Part shown: one piece after another, positions 13,450-14,038 of the stretch
Layout of the letters: the number at the start of each line of letters is the position of its first letter
Numbering within the stretch: the first letter of the stretch is position 1
DNA from: an uncultured Acidobacteriota bacterium
Lineage (GTDB): Bacteria; Acidobacteriota; Blastocatellia; Pyrinomonadales; Pyrinomonadaceae
NCBI GenBank assembly: GCA_902826505.1
Contig: CADEFG010000051.1
Location: 1-14,038, forward strand
Length of the DNA stretch: 14,038 nucleotides
Direction of reading: 5' to 3'
The notes under the pieces: model-generated
Told to the model about the DNA's origin: nothing
What the model saw: only the letters and a program-made list of their open reading frames with translations
Database searches by the model: none
Program-made: the position numbers and the translations under genes

Positions 13450-13944
13450 ATGATCGAAGGCGACGAATTTTGGATGCGCGAAGCGATCAAAGCCGCGCTC
13501 GATGCCGAAAAATTGGACGAAGTTCCGATCGGCGCGTGTTTGATTGACGAACGAGGCGCAATTTTAGCGATCGGCGGAAACCGGACGATCACCGACAACG
13601 ACCCGACCGCGCACGCCGAAATATTGGTTTTGCGCGAAGCCGCCGCAAAAATCGGCAATTATCGTTTGCTCGGGACAACTCTTTACACGACGATCGAACC
13701 CTGCGCGATGTGCGCCGGAGCGCTCGTCAATGCCCGCGTCAAACGATTGGTTTACGGCGCGGCGGACGAAAGATTCGGGGCGGTCGAAACCGTTTTCAGA
13801 ATCTGCGACAGCCCGCTCTTGAATCACCAGATCGAAATTTCGGCGGGCGTTTTAGCCGCCGAATGCCGAGAATTGATGCAGAATTTTTTCCGAAACAAAC
13901 GTCGAAATTCAAAATCCGATACTTTTATTGATTACGCGACTTGA
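13450..13944 (+). CDS. tadA: tRNA-specific adenosine deaminase
   Basis: This cytoplasmic zinc enzyme deaminates A34 to inosine in tRNA-Arg(ACG), allowing one tRNA to read three arginine codons. At 164 residues it has a normal size. Zinc ligands and catalytic Glu are present: HAE (His55, Glu57) and PCAMC (Cys85, Cys88), in the order DPTAHAEILVLREAA then LYTTIEPCAMCAGALVNARV. The terminal part ends in a basic stretch. Other members of the cytidine/deoxycytidylate deaminase superfamily share HAE/PCxxC, but the TadA-type context (PIGA, NxxxTDNDPTAHAE) favours this call. No clear Shine-Dalgarno is seen. It lies 42 bp upstream of a tRNA-Ser gene. Confidence 0.95.
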   Translation: MIEGDEFWMREAIKAALDAEKLDEVPIGACLIDERGAILAIGGNRTITDNDPTAHAEILVLREAAAKIGNYRLLGTTLYTTIEPCAMCAGALVNARVKRLVYGAADERFGAVETVFRICDSPLLNHQIEISAGVLAAECRELMQNFFRNKRRNSKSDTFIDYAT

Positions 13945-13970
13945 ATTTTTTCGCCCCGGAACATTAGAAT
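13941..13970 (+). promoter_or_regulatory. promoter of the tRNA-Ser gene
   Basis: TTGAAT (13941-13946), an 18-bp spacer and TAGAAT (13965-13970) lie 16 bp before the mature tRNA start. The -35 overlaps the tadA stop codon, so the tRNA can have its own transcript. Confidence 0.45.
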
Positions 13971-13986
13971 AATAAATTGCTCGTGC

Positions 13987-14038
13987 GGAGAGGTGCGAGA
14001 GTGGTTGAATCGGGCAGTCTCGAAAATTGCTGTACCCT
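13987..14038 (+). tRNA. tRNA-Ser (anticodon CGA), 3' part outside window
   Basis: The sequence GGAGAGG starts the acceptor stem. A D-arm with CGA/TCG pairing around AGTGGTTGAA follows, typical of serine tRNAs. The anticodon stem GCAGT (14014-14018) pairs with ATTGC (14026-14030), including one G-U pair, and the 7-base loop CTCGAAA holds anticodon CGA at 14021-14023 after U33. The long variable arm expected of tRNA-Ser, the T arm and the 3' acceptor strand lie beyond the window. It reads UCG codons. Confidence 0.9.

Noticed and set aside
13450..14038. Functional link between tadA and the neighbouring tRNA-Ser
   Set aside because: TadA edits tRNA-Arg(ACG); a CGA-anticodon serine tRNA has no A34, so the proximity is probably incidental.

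Overview
The window looks like an ordinary chromosomal stretch of a Gram-negative, moderate-GC bacterium. The gene families and style suggest an acidobacterium of the Blastocatellia (Pyrinomonadaceae-like): a secreted protein ending in DFDGDG-type calcium-binding repeats, DUF6624, DUF4197 and DUF2270 proteins, a DUF1572/DinB protein beside folC, and few strong Shine-Dalgarno sites. This placement is inferred from family content alone; no rRNA or marker tree is available.

Layout from left to right. (1) A truncated DUF4197 secreted protein (minus) is divergent from an AraC-type regulator that overlaps a DUF6624 secreted protein (both plus). (2) 2,3-bisphosphoglycerate-dependent phosphoglycerate mutase (minus) is convergent with them. 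(3) A small unknown secreted or membrane-anchored protein (minus) has two hairpins in its leader and a three-way-junction-like inverted repeat after its stop. (4) A plus-strand two-gene unit has an upstream region full of palindromes. Its first gene is a CI-type helix-turn-helix protein and its second a separate S24 (LexA/UmuD-like) peptidase, so it looks like a repressor split between two translationally coupled genes. (5) A minus-strand metabolic operon, accD - DUF1572/DinB - folC, ends by overlapping the S24 gene tail to tail. (6) After a 330-bp regulatory gap with a heptamer inverted repeat and a 15-bp direct repeat comes a large secreted protein with an autotransporter-like N-terminus and six calcium-binding repeats (plus). 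(7) Inositol monophosphatase family protein (suhB-like) and then a secreted operon (zinc ribbon - exported esterase - small exported protein) lie on minus, followed by a DUF2270 membrane protein (minus). (8) tRNA adenosine deaminase tadA (plus) and the first 52 bases of a tRNA-Ser(CGA) gene, cut by the window edge, close the window.

The most unusual signals are: the split CI/S24 repressor, in which the peptidase has the same length as UmuD and keeps an Ala-Gly cleavage-like site and a Ser/Lys dyad; a family of three long hairpins built from 8-nt purine-rich units, each abutting a stop codon, plus a related 7-nt-period element; and the structured RNA elements on both sides of the small unknown gene. 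No CRISPR array, transposase, integrase or phage structural gene is visible.
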